From NCBI GenBank assembly GCA_034408935.1, contig DAOUMV010000013.1, positions 248,001 to 312,000 of the forward strand: a stretch of 64,000 nt of DNA, written 5' to 3'. Origin of the DNA: DAOUMF01 sp034408935 (GTDB lineage: Bacteria > Chloroflexota > Dehalococcoidia > SM23-28-2 > RBG-16-64-32). A program made the translations under genes and the position numbers. Positions 22,899-31,573 of this stretch are shown here, piece after piece. The notes under the pieces were generated by a model, which was not told where the DNA came from, searched no databases, and saw nothing but the letters and a program-made list of their open reading frames with translations. Each line of letters opens with the position of its first letter. Within the stretch, counting starts at the first letter, position 1.

Positions 22899-25373
22899 AT
22901 GACCTACGCAGAGGTCGCGGTCAACGCCGGAGCGCCCATCCGCCAGACGTTCACCTATCGCGTCCCGGACGGCCTGTTTGCCGATGGGCAAGGCATGCCA
23001 CTGGATGTCGGGCACGCGGTCTACGTCCCCTTCGGATCGCGCCGACTGCAGGGGGTGGTGCTGGAGGTGACGGAGACGCCGGCCTTCCCCGATGCGCGGG
23101 ACGTCGACGCTGTAATCGACCCTGAACCACTGGTATCGCCGGAGCGCGCGGCGCTGGCACACTGGCTCAGCGACCACTACCTGGCACCTCTGTTCGATTG
23201 CGTGTCGCTGATGCTACCACCGGGGTTCAAGCGCCGACCCCTGACTATTCTGCGACCGCTGGTGTCGCTGGACGAGCTGCCTCGGCTGGGGCTGACGGAG
23301 AGGCAGCAGGCGGCGCTGACGTATCTGATAGCTCACGGGCAGGCCGAGCAGGACGAGCTGCGCAAGGCACTGCGGCTGCGCAACGTCAGCGCCGTGGTGA
23401 GCGGACTGGCGCTGCGCGGCTTCGTCCAGCGGAGCCACGAGCTGGCGCGGCCCAAGGTGCGGCCCAAGGTGGTGCCCCATCTGCGTCTCCTGGTCTCCGC
23501 CGGCGTGGCCCGGCGGCGGGCACGGGCGCTCCGCGACGAGGGCGGGGCGTCAGCCCTGCGGCGGGCGATGGTGCTGGAAGCGCTGGCCGACGAGGGACCG
23601 ATCCCCCTTGCCGAGCTGCGGCCACTGGGGCTGACGGCGGCCGTCCTGCGCGACCTGCAGCAGCAGGACCTGGCGGCGCGGGAGGACATCACGGTGGTGC
23701 GCGATCCACTGGCGGGGCGCGTGTACCCCAAACGGGCCGCACCCGCCCTTACCGCCGAGCAGGATGAGGCCTACCGGCGCATCGCCGAGGCGATGGATGG
23801 CGGAGGACAGCCGCAGACGTTCCTCCTGCACGGCGTCACCGGCAGCGGCAAGACCGAGGTGTACCTCCAGGCGCTGGATCGAGCAGTGGCGCTGGGCAAG
23901 CGCGCCATCGTGCTGGTGCCGGAGATATCGCTGACGCCGCAGACGGTGCGCCGGTTCGGGGAGCGGTTCCCAGGGCAGGTGGCCGTGATGCACAGCGGCC
24001 TATCACTGGGGGAGCACTTCGACATGTGGCACGAGGTGCGGGCTGGGCGCTACGCCGTCGTGGTCGGGCCGCGGGGGGCGCTGTTCGCGCCGCAACCCGA
24101 CCTGGGCCTGGTGGTGATCGACGAGGAGCACGAGTGGACGTACAAACAGCAGGAAGGCTCGCCGCGCTACCACACCCGCTTGGCCGCGGAGGAGCTGTGC
24201 CGCCTGACCGGTGCCGTTCTCGTCCTGGGATCGGCCACGCCGGATGTCGAGAGCCATTTCCGATCCACCGTCAGCGGCTCGCACCAGCTCTTGGAACTAC
24301 GACAGCGCCTCCAGAGGACGGAGTCGGGCGGCGTGGCGCCGAGCCCGCTTCCCCAGGTGGAGGTCGTGGACCTGCGCGAGGAGCTGAAGGCCGGCAACCG
24401 GAGCATCTTCAGCCGCTCCCTGACCGCCAGCATCATTGCGGCGCTTTCAGCGAAGGAGCAGGTGATCCTGTTCCTCAACCGGCGCGGCACGGCCTCCTTC
24501 CTCCAGTGCCGCGACTGCGGCCACGTGCCGAGCTGCACATCCTGCGCGGTGTCCCTGACTCTCCATCAGCCGGAGAACCGGTTGGTGTGCCACTACTGCC
24601 GCCGCGGCCGACCCGCCCCCAGGGTGTGTCCCCAGTGCGGCAGCCCCCGCATCCGCCAACTGGGGCTGGGCACGGAGCGGGTGGAGGAGGAGGCCCGCCG
24701 GGCCTTCCCCGGCGCCCGCACCCTGCGCTGGGACCGCGACGTCACCCGCGGCCGCGACGCCCACGAGCGAATCCTGGCCCGCTTCCTCGCCCACGAGGCG
24801 GACATCCTCATCGGGACGCAGATGGTAGCCAAGGGGCTGGACATGCCCCTGGTCACCCTCGTGGGCGTGATCTCAGCCGATACCGCCCTTCGCTTCCCCG
24901 ACTTCCGCTCCGGCGAGCGCACGTTCCAACTGCTGGAGCAGGTGGCGGGCCGGGCCGGGCGCGGCCCCCGCGGCGGCCGGGTGATCACCCAGACCTACTC
25001 GCCGGAGCACTACGCGGTGGCGGCGGCGGCCCAGCATGACTACCACGCCCTGTACAACCAAGAAGTCGAGTTCCGCCAGCGGCTGGGCTACCCCCCGTTC
25101 GGGAGACTGGCCCGGCTGGTATTCGCCCACACCGGCGAGGAGTACGCGCGGGAGCAGGCGGCGGCGATGGTGCGCTACCTGCGGGAGGAGCGGGACCAGC
25201 GCGGCCTACCCAACCTGGATATACTCGGCCCAGGACCAGCGTTCGTGCCCCGGCTGCGCGGCCGCTGGCGCTGGCAGGTGATAGTCCGTGGCGACAATCC
25301 CACCGAGTTGCTGGCGGAGGTGGCGTTCCCCCGGGGCTGGACGGTGGACATCGACCCCGTCTCGCTGCTGTGA
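22899..25373 (+). CDS. priA: Primosomal protein N' (replication restart helicase)
   Basis: 824-residue DNA helicase that reloads the replisome at stalled forks. Order: N-terminal DNA-binding domain (QTFTYRVPDGL), winged helix region, helicase lobe with Walker A GVTGSGKTE and the DEEH box VVIDEEHEWTYKQ, zinc-binding insertion (CRDCGHVPSCTSC, CHYC, CPQCGS), second lobe ILIGTQMVAKG and QVAGRAGRG, and a C-terminal domain. ATG 22899 with GGAGG five to six bases upstream is preferred over the frame's outer start at 22839, which overlaps the terminator. Gene order priA-def is common in bacteria and recurs here. Confidence 0.97.
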   Translation: MTYAEVAVNAGAPIRQTFTYRVPDGLFADGQGMPLDVGHAVYVPFGSRRLQGVVLEVTETPAFPDARDVDAVIDPEPLVSPERAALAHWLSDHYLAPLFDCVSLMLPPGFKRRPLTILRPLVSLDELPRLGLTERQQAALTYLIAHGQAEQDELRKALRLRNVSAVVSGLALRGFVQRSHELARPKVRPKVVPHLRLLVSAGVARRRARALRDEGGASALRRAMVLEALADEGPIPLAELRPLGLTAAVLRDLQQQDLAAREDITVVRDPLAGRVYPKRAAPALTAEQDEAYRRIAEAMDGGGQPQTFLLHGVTGSGKTEVYLQALDRAVALGKRAIVLVPEISLTPQTVRRFGERFPGQVAVMHSGLSLGEHFDMWHEVRAGRYAVVVGPRGALFAPQPDLGLVVIDEEHEWTYKQQEGSPRYHTRLAAEELCRLTGAVLVLGSATPDVESHFRSTVSGSHQLLELRQRLQRTESGGVAPSPLPQVEVVDLREELKAGNRSIFSRSLTASIIAALSAKEQVILFLNRRGTASFLQCRDCGHVPSCTSCAVSLTLHQPENRLVCHYCRRGRPAPRVCPQCGSPRIRQLGLGTERVEEEARRAFPGARTLRWDRDVTRGRDAHERILARFLAHEADILIGTQMVAKGLDMPLVTLVGVISADTALRFPDFRSGERTFQLLEQVAGRAGRGPRGGRVITQTYSPEHYAVAAAAQHDYHALYNQEVEFRQRLGYPPFGRLARLVFAHTGEEYAREQAAAMVRYLREERDQRGLPNLDILGPGPAFVPRLRGRWRWQVIVRGDNPTELLAEVAFPRGWTVDIDPVSLL

Positions 25374-25436
25374 GGCGACGCTAGCGCCCAGATTCGCTAG
25401 AATTGGGTCGGTGCGCCTTGCTCACGGAGGTGATGA

Positions 25437-25952
25437 GTGACCGTTCACCCCATCTGCACACTGGGAGACCCGGTCCTGCGCCAAAAAGCGAAGCGGGTCC
25501 CCGCCATCGACGGGTCCATCCACAGGCTCATCCAAGACATGATCGATAGCATGCGGGCCGCCAGCGGCGTGGGCCTGGCCGCCCCTCAGATCGGCGTCTC
25601 CCTGCGGGTCATCGTCATCGGCCTGCCGGAGGAAGAGCCATTCGCCTTAATCAACCCGGAGATCGTCAAGCGGTCGGGGGAGCGGAAGGTGGAGGAGGGC
25701 TGCCTGTCGGTGCCGGGGTACCGCACGGAGAACCTCACGCGCTCGGTTACCGTGGTCGCCAAGGGGCTCGACCCCTCCGGGCGGAAGGTGCGGGTCAAGG
25801 GCCAGGACGACCTGCTGGCCCAGGCGCTGGAGCATGAGATCGATCACGTCAACGGCGTACTCTACATCGAGCACCTTGAAAGCAAGGGCGACCTGATTAA
25901 GATCGAGCCGCCGGAGCCTCCCGGCGAGGGTGAGTCTCGTCGGAACGGCTAG
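25437..25952 (+). CDS. def: Peptide deformylase
   Basis: Removes the formyl group from nascent proteins. 171 residues with all three motifs: GVGLAAPQIG, EEGCLSVPG (metal-binding Cys) and HEIDHVNG (HExxH). GTG 25437 lies after ACGGAGGTGATGA; the nearby ATG is out of frame. TAGAAT at 25398-25403 is a possible -10. The C-terminal 10 residues (PPGEGESRRNG) are a short extension. Located between priA and a CCA-adding-type enzyme, 10 bases before the latter. Confidence 0.97.
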   Translation: MTVHPICTLGDPVLRQKAKRVPAIDGSIHRLIQDMIDSMRAASGVGLAAPQIGVSLRVIVIGLPEEEPFALINPEIVKRSGERKVEEGCLSVPGYRTENLTRSVTVVAKGLDPSGRKVRVKGQDDLLAQALEHEIDHVNGVLYIEHLESKGDLIKIEPPEPPGEGESRRNG

Positions 25953-25962
25953 CCGGGCTGGC

Positions 25963-27480
25963 ATGGCCGAACTGACCATCAGCCGCGAGGTCCAGGGCCT
26001 GCTGGCGCGACTGGATGGGTTCTTCCGCGACCGCGGCGTGGAGGCCTACGTCGTCGGCGGGTCCCTCAGGGATGCCCTCCTGGGCCGCGATATCCGCGAC
26101 TTGGACCTCTCCATCGCCGGCGATCCCCTGGCGCTGGGCCCTGAGCTAGCGGACGCCCTCGGCGGTCGATACTTCCCGCTCGACGAGGAGCGGCGGATGG
26201 CACGCATTCTGCTGGCGGAGGCGCCTGTGCGCCGCGGCGTAGAGGTGCACATTGACCTGCTGCCGCTGCGGGGCGACGTGGCGTCCGACCTGAGGGCGCG
26301 TGACTTCACGATCGATGCCATGGCCGCGCCGCTGGGCCAGGAGACTGCCGGGACGGCAGCCCTCATCGATCCCACGGGAGGGCGGGGCGACCTACGCCGG
26401 CGCATGGTGCGGGTCATCGGCGAGGAGGCGTTTCGGGCCGACCCGCTGCGGCCGCTGCGAGGGGCACGCCTGGCCGTGGAGCTGGACTTCGAGGTGGCCC
26501 CCGATACGGCGGATCTCATCCGCCGGTACGCCGGCAGTCTGCCGCAGTCGGCGGTGGAGCGACAACGGGACGAACTGATGCGTGTCCTGGCCACACCGCG
26601 GGCCGCTCAGGGGCTGCGCTTGCTTGATGACCTAGCGCTGCTGGAGCGGCTGCTGCCGGAGTTGACGGACAGCTGCGGCGTGGAGCAGCCCAAGGAGCAC
26701 TACTGGGACGTGTTCGACCACTCGCTGGAGACGGTGGGCAACCTGGACATCCTGCTGACTGAGGACGAGCCCCGCGACCGTCGTGGGCGGCGACTGTGGC
26801 GAGAGCTGTGGGGGCAACTGGCCTGGTGGGAGGAGGCCCGCGACTACTTCCGGGAGGAGGTGCAGGCGGACCGGCCCCGCCCGGCCGTGCTCAAGCTGGG
26901 CGGGCTCCTGCACGACATCGCCAAGCCGGAGACGAAGACGTTCGAGCCTTCTGGCCGGATGCGCTTCTTCGGCCACGCGGACGTGGGAGCGGAGAAGGCC
27001 GGCCGCGTCCTGCGGCGGCTGCACTTCTCGGCACGGGAAGTGGCCCTGGTCCAGACGATGGTGAAGGCTCACATGCGTCCCGTCCAGATGGCGCAGCAAG
27101 GCCCCCCCACCCGGCGGGCGCTCTACCGCTACTTCCGGGACTGCGGCGACGCGGCCATCGAGACCCTCTTCCTCTCCCTCGCCGACCACCTGGCCACCGT
27201 GGGGCCGCGGGTACGCATGTCTGACTGGCGCCATCATGTGGCGCTGGTAAACTATATACTCGCGAAACGGTTTCAAGAAGAGGAGGTAACTTCTCCTGCG
27301 AAGCTTCTGGGCGGAGACGAACTAATGGCGGAGCTGAACCTTTCGCCGGGGCCTCTCATCGGGCGCCTGCTGGAGACGGTGCGGGAGGCCCAGGCAGCTG
27401 GCGAGATATCGACCCGCGAGGAGGCGCTGACGCTGGCCCGAAGCTATCTGGAACAAATACGCCATCTCCCCCGCCATTAA
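25963..27480 (+). CDS. CCA-adding enzyme / poly(A) polymerase family nucleotidyltransferase with HD domain
   Basis: 505 residues. N-terminal class II nucleotidyltransferase head: VVGGSLRDALLG, then DLDLSI carrying the DxD metal ligands, then the RDFTIDAMA motif and RADPLRPLRGARLAVELDF. An HD-domain region follows (LGGLLHDIAKPETK, FFGHADVGAEKA). It either repairs tRNA CCA ends or adds A residues; A-specific and CC-specific split enzymes exist and cannot be separated by eye. ATG 25963 is preferred because the frame's outer GTG at 25930 lies inside def. The HD domain suggests an additional phosphohydrolase activity. Confidence 0.9.
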   Translation: MAELTISREVQGLLARLDGFFRDRGVEAYVVGGSLRDALLGRDIRDLDLSIAGDPLALGPELADALGGRYFPLDEERRMARILLAEAPVRRGVEVHIDLLPLRGDVASDLRARDFTIDAMAAPLGQETAGTAALIDPTGGRGDLRRRMVRVIGEEAFRADPLRPLRGARLAVELDFEVAPDTADLIRRYAGSLPQSAVERQRDELMRVLATPRAAQGLRLLDDLALLERLLPELTDSCGVEQPKEHYWDVFDHSLETVGNLDILLTEDEPRDRRGRRLWRELWGQLAWWEEARDYFREEVQADRPRPAVLKLGGLLHDIAKPETKTFEPSGRMRFFGHADVGAEKAGRVLRRLHFSAREVALVQTMVKAHMRPVQMAQQGPPTRRALYRYFRDCGDAAIETLFLSLADHLATVGPRVRMSDWRHHVALVNYILAKRFQEEEVTSPAKLLGGDELMAELNLSPGPLIGRLLETVREAQAAGEISTREEALTLARSYLEQIRHLPRH

Positions 27481-27487
27481 GCCATGG

Positions 27488-27913
27488 GTGATCGTCGTGC
27501 GAATTGCTCTATCCCTAACGGCCGTCGGAATAGCTCTCTTAATTGCGTGTGAAGGGGGTGATGACGGGAACAGCCGGGCGATCGAGGCTGTCATCTCGTC
27601 TGGAGTGATGGACCACGATAGCTACATGGACCATCATGAGGGCGATAACGAGTGTACGATCTTTGGTGGTGGGCCTGCTCCAGGCATAAGAGTTCCGGGA
27701 ACATGCCGTTGGGAGGCGGAAAAGGGAGACGACGACTGGATCGTCTCGCTGACCCAGATCTGGCGCTGTGAAGACTTCGGCGCCATTATCGAAGGAAAGG
27801 AAACCTGCCCCGGTGAGACAGGTTCACACACTTGGCGCTATCGTGTGAACGCAGAAGGCCGGGTATCTTCTCTCGATGACAGCGGCGATTTCCCACCACA
27901 GTCAGTTCAATGA
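27488..27913 (+). CDS. Small putative lipoprotein
   Basis: 141 residues, not recognised. It has a short signal sequence ending in a lipobox (LLIAC), so Cys near residue 21 should be lipidated and the protein anchored outside the cytoplasmic membrane. The mature part is acidic with four further cysteines (ECTIF, GTCRW, WRCED, ETCPG), likely two disulfides. GTG 27488 or GTG 27497 may be used; both keep the signal peptide. GC content is lower than in the flanking genes, suggesting recent acquisition. No domain was identified. Confidence 0.7.
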   Translation: MIVVRIALSLTAVGIALLIACEGGDDGNSRAIEAVISSGVMDHDSYMDHHEGDNECTIFGGGPAPGIRVPGTCRWEAEKGDDDWIVSLTQIWRCEDFGAIIEGKETCPGETGSHTWRYRVNAEGRVSSLDDSGDFPPQSVQ

Positions 27914-27953
27914 GATGCGCCTAGGCGCTGAATCTGATACACGTAGATAAGCC

Positions 27954-28280
27954 ATGGCATTCTGGATCCTGGCCATAGCCTACCCGGCGGCGATAGCGCT
28001 GCTGTTCTACTTCGCCTTCCTGCGGCCGGTGCAGCAGGAGCGGGCCAGACGGCGGCGGGAGCTCGCCGAACTGGAGGTCGGGGACGAAGTACTGACCCAG
28101 GGAGGTCTCATCGCGACGGTCAAGGAGATACGGGTGCCGGAGGAGCGGGGGCCCACGGAGGTCATCCTTAACCTGGGCGGAGTAGAGGTGCGCGCTCACG
28201 CCTCGGCGATAGCTCACAACCTGGGCCAGGCCGAGGAGGGCGCCGCGGAGCAGACGGTAGCGGAGCAGAGGCAGAGGTAG
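27954..28280 (+). CDS. yajC: Preprotein translocase accessory subunit YajC
   Basis: 108 residues: one N-terminal transmembrane helix (about 3-24), then FLRPVQQERARRR, then the small beta domain LEVGDEVLTQGGLIATV that defines YajC. Part of the Sec holotranslocon with SecDF, whose gene begins 3 bases downstream. The C-terminal tail is Glu/Gln-rich. ATG 27954. Gene order yajC-secD-secF is widely conserved. Confidence 0.95.
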   Translation: MAFWILAIAYPAAIALLFYFAFLRPVQQERARRRRELAELEVGDEVLTQGGLIATVKEIRVPEERGPTEVILNLGGVEVRAHASAIAHNLGQAEEGAAEQTVAEQRQR

Positions 28281-28283
28281 TCG

Positions 28284-30860
28284 ATGCGAAACGCAACGAA
28301 CTGGATAATTCTCGCCATTGTGGTGGTCCTTACCGCCTTCTCGGTCATCGTGGTGTGGCCGGGGGCGCCCAAGCGCTACCTGCCCGACTTCGTGCCGTGG
28401 CCAGAGGGCAACGGCCTGAACGTAGGCGGTTTCGAGCGCAGGGAGATGCGGCTGGGGCTGGACCTCAAGGGTGGCAGCTACCTTCTGCTAGAAGCCGATA
28501 CCAGCCGCCTGCCGGCGGGCACGGACGTCGACGTCGCGATGAAGGGGGCAAAGGACATCCTGGAGCGGCGCGTGAACCGCTTCGGGTTGTCGGAGACTGA
28601 GATCACCGTCGAGGGCAGCAACCGGCTCGCCGTGCAGGTGCCAGGCATAAGTCCAGGAGAGGCAAAGGATCTGCTGGGCAAGACGGCCCAGTTGGAGTTC
28701 CGCGAGCCCAGCCGGGAGAAGGACGAGTCCGGCAACGTCACGAACAACATCATCTGCGAGACGGAGGATGGTGGCACTTACGCGGTCGCCTACCAGCCGG
28801 GCCTGTTCGCCGCGGATCGTGAGAACAATGTGATGACCTGTCCCGCCAGCGAAGAGGGAGCAGCGGGATTCGTGCAATGGGAGCCCGCCACGGGGTTCAT
28901 CCAGGAAGAGGAGAGGGTGCTGACGGGCGCCTTCCTCAGGCCCAATTCCCAAGTCGGTACCACTCCTGGCGAATGTAGCAGCGATTCGCCGCCTCCCTGC
29001 ACGATCCTCAAGTTCACCGACGATGGCGGCCAGTTATTCGAGCAGATCACCACGGAGCTGGCTGTGGGCACCCTGCCCTTGGGCATCTTCCTGGACGAGG
29101 AGCTCATCAGTGCGGCGAGCGTGAGACAGCCTATCGCTGGCGGCAACGCGGTCATCACCGGCCTGGATTTGGACGAGGCGCGCACGCTGGCGATCCAGCT
29201 CAACGCGGGTGCTCTACCGGTCCCCTTGCGGGCGATCCAGGAGACGGAGGTGGACGCCACCCTGGGCGACCGGGAGGTGGTGCGCACGGTACAGGCAGGG
29301 CTCATCGGCATCCTGGCGGTGATGGTGTTCATGATGCTGTACTACCGGCTGCCAGGCGTCCTGGCCACGCTGGCGCTCGGCATCTACGTCTCGGTGGTGA
29401 TGATGCTGTACAAGGTGGGGCCCATCATAGGGCCAGTCACCATCACCCTGGCTGGCATCGCAGGCTTCGTATTATCGGTGGGGATGGCGGTGGACGCCAA
29501 CATCCTGGTGTTCGAGAGGCTGAAGGAGGAGCTGCGGGCAGGGCGCAACCTGATGGCCGCCGTAGAGAACGGTTTCAATCGCGCCTGGTCGGCGATCTGG
29601 GCCAGCAACGTGTCTACGCTCATTACCTGCGCCATCCTGTACTGGTTTGGTGACCGGTTTGACGCGGCGCTGGTGAAGGGGTTCGCGCTGACGCTGGCCA
29701 TCGGCGTTTTGGTGAGCATGTTCACCGCCTTGACGGTGACCCGCACGTTCCTGCGGCTCTTGGTAGGGACGCCGCTAGCACGGAGCATGACGCTGTTCGG
29801 GGCCGAGCCAGAGCGGGTGGGCATCGGTCCGGCGGCTGCGGAGGCCGTACCGGAGCGCACACCGCGGCCCCAGAGGGTAGTGTCCCGGGGCTGGAGCCTG
29901 GACTTCATAAGGAGGCGCGGCTTCTACTACTTGCTCACCACCGCTATCCTCGTCCCTGGCATCGTCTCCCTGCTCATCGCTCCTTCTCTGAGGCCGGGCA
30001 TCGAGTTCAGCAGCGGCGCCACGTTCACGGTGGAGTTCGACAAACCGGTGAGCGCAGCGGACGTGCGGGAGGTAATGGCGGACCTGGGCCACGATGAGGC
30101 TCGGGTGCAGACGACGCGGGACGGCAGCTTCATAGTCCGCACGGGAACGCTGGAGGGCCCGACCGGGCCGCCCATCGGCCCGACGCCCCCCTCAGAGCGG
30201 GACGAGATCGAGGCGGCCCTGGGGAAGAGTCTGGGCGAGTTCAACGTGACCAACTTCAACCAGGTGTCGGAGATAGTGTCCGAGGAGATCGCGCAAAACG
30301 CGGCGATAGCCGTGGGGGCGGCGGCGGTGGCCATCCTTCTGTTCATTTCCTGGTCGTTCCGCAACGTTCCCAAGGCCCACCGCTACGGCATCGCCGCTAT
30401 CATCGCCGCCGGGCACGACGCGCTGGTCATCCTGGGCGTGTTCTCCATCCTGGGCAAGCTGTTCGGCACCGAGATCAACACCATGTTCATCGTCGGCCTC
30501 CTGACCATCATCGGGTTCAGCGTCCACGATACGATCGTGGTATTCGACCGCATCCGCGAAACGGCTTCGAGGAATCCGAACGCGCCCTTCGCCGAGGTGG
30601 TGAACGTCAGCCTCACGGAGACGCTGGCCCGCTCCCTCAACACGTCCATCACCGTGCTGTTCACTGTCGCCGCCCTGCTACTTCTGGGAGGAGCCACCAT
30701 CCAGAACTTCCTGCTGGTGCTGCTGGTGGGGGTGATCTCGGGCACGTACAGCTCCATCTTTGTCGCCAGCCAGATCCTGGTGTCCTGGGAGGAGGGCGAC
30801 CTGTCGCGGCTGTGGCGGCGAATCTTGCCGGGCCGGGCCGTGCCGGCCCCCGAGGCGTAG
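28284..30860 (+). CDS. secDF: Fused protein-export membrane protein SecDF
   Basis: 858 residues joining SecD and SecF in one chain. SecD part: first helix, GLDLKGGSYLLLEAD, periplasmic P1 domain, then helices with GFVLSVGMAVDANILVFERLKEE. A link of about 40 residues (520-560) leads to the SecF part: WSLDFIRRRGFYYLLTT, GIEFSSGATFTVEF and GFSVHDTIVVFDRIRE. It uses the proton gradient to pull secreted proteins through SecYEG. Fused SecDF is known from several phyla, including Bacillus; separate genes are commoner. ATG 28284, 3 bases after yajC. Confidence 0.96.
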   Translation: MRNATNWIILAIVVVLTAFSVIVVWPGAPKRYLPDFVPWPEGNGLNVGGFERREMRLGLDLKGGSYLLLEADTSRLPAGTDVDVAMKGAKDILERRVNRFGLSETEITVEGSNRLAVQVPGISPGEAKDLLGKTAQLEFREPSREKDESGNVTNNIICETEDGGTYAVAYQPGLFAADRENNVMTCPASEEGAAGFVQWEPATGFIQEEERVLTGAFLRPNSQVGTTPGECSSDSPPPCTILKFTDDGGQLFEQITTELAVGTLPLGIFLDEELISAASVRQPIAGGNAVITGLDLDEARTLAIQLNAGALPVPLRAIQETEVDATLGDREVVRTVQAGLIGILAVMVFMMLYYRLPGVLATLALGIYVSVVMMLYKVGPIIGPVTITLAGIAGFVLSVGMAVDANILVFERLKEELRAGRNLMAAVENGFNRAWSAIWASNVSTLITCAILYWFGDRFDAALVKGFALTLAIGVLVSMFTALTVTRTFLRLLVGTPLARSMTLFGAEPERVGIGPAAAEAVPERTPRPQRVVSRGWSLDFIRRRGFYYLLTTAILVPGIVSLLIAPSLRPGIEFSSGATFTVEFDKPVSAADVREVMADLGHDEARVQTTRDGSFIVRTGTLEGPTGPPIGPTPPSERDEIEAALGKSLGEFNVTNFNQVSEIVSEEIAQNAAIAVGAAAVAILLFISWSFRNVPKAHRYGIAAIIAAGHDALVILGVFSILGKLFGTEINTMFIVGLLTIIGFSVHDTIVVFDRIRETASRNPNAPFAEVVNVSLTETLARSLNTSITVLFTVAALLLLGGATIQNFLLVLLVGVISGTYSSIFVASQILVSWEEGDLSRLWRRILPGRAVPAPEA

Positions 30861-30861
30861 G

Positions 30862-31218
30862 ATGCCAGTCGATTTCGTCGGCCGCGAGGTGGAGGTGACC
30901 CTCAGTGAGGATAAGGCGCCGGTTCCTCTTGCCTTTCGCCTCGGCCCTCGGGAATACAAGGTCGCCGAGCAGATCGCCAGCTGGCCGGAGGGCACCTTCG
31001 CCGGCCCCCGGCGAGGGCGGGACTGGCGTCAACAGCAGGAGCGCCGCTACTACCGGGTGCGGACGGAGGAAGGTGAGGTGTATGACCTCTACGCTGATTG
31101 GTCGCCGCGGCACCGACAGCGGAGGCAGGGGGGCCGCGGCACCCGCTGGTACCTGGACCGACGCATCAGCGCCGCGACCTCGGAGGAAGCGGGGGAGCCG
31201 GAAGCCACCGGTGAGTGA
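30862..31218 (+). CDS. Small protein of DUF6504-like type, first of two tandem paralogues
   Basis: 118 residues of unknown function. The core runs EVEVTLSEDKAPVPLAFRLGPREYKVAEQIASW and then RRYYRVRTEEGEVYDLYADW, ending in GTRWYLDRRIS. This beta-rich, Arg-rich plan resembles the DUF6504 family. The next gene has the same order (PVAFRLNDREHEIEAIVEEW, NYYRVRTTEGDLFEIYCD, RWYVSKRLS), so the two are tandem duplicates. ATG 30862 is one base after the secDF stop, which indicates co-transcription. No signal peptide. Confidence 0.78.
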   Translation: MPVDFVGREVEVTLSEDKAPVPLAFRLGPREYKVAEQIASWPEGTFAGPRRGRDWRQQQERRYYRVRTEEGEVYDLYADWSPRHRQRRQGGRGTRWYLDRRISAATSEEAGEPEATGE

Positions 31219-31517
31219 AGATGGACGAGTTCATCGGCTGTCAGATCCAGGTTCGCTGTGAGGGGCTTGTCAAGAAGCCGGTTGCCTTCCGCCTGAACGA
31301 TCGGGAGCATGAGATCGAGGCGATAGTGGAGGAATGGCAGGACTGGGGCTTCGGGAAGGCGGACCGGCAGCGGAACTGGCGCACACGCCATCACCGCAAC
31401 TACTATCGCGTGCGCACGACCGAAGGCGATCTGTTCGAGATATACTGCGATCGCCCCAAGCCGACGCGCGTCAGGTGGTACGTGTCCAAGCGGCTGTCCG
31501 GTGCGGCCAGGGCATGA
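31215..31517 (+). CDS. Small protein of DUF6504-like type, second tandem paralogue
   Basis: 100 residues, about 40 percent alike by eye to the preceding protein in the core and lacking its acidic C-terminal tail. GTG 31215 overlaps the upstream stop by 4 bases; ATG 31221 is an alternative start. The shared YYRVRT-EG-L/Y-E/D-Y motif suggests a small beta barrel with a basic face, so nucleic-acid or protein binding is a guess. It ends 56 bases before the convergent selB stop. Confidence 0.76.
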   Translation: MKMDEFIGCQIQVRCEGLVKKPVAFRLNDREHEIEAIVEEWQDWGFGKADRQRNWRTRHHRNYYRVRTTEGDLFEIYCDRPKPTRVRWYVSKRLSGAARA

Positions 31518-31573
31518 GCGCCGCCTTCATCGCCTCCGCAGCAGCTAGACAGACAGGCGCCTAGGCGACGCCT

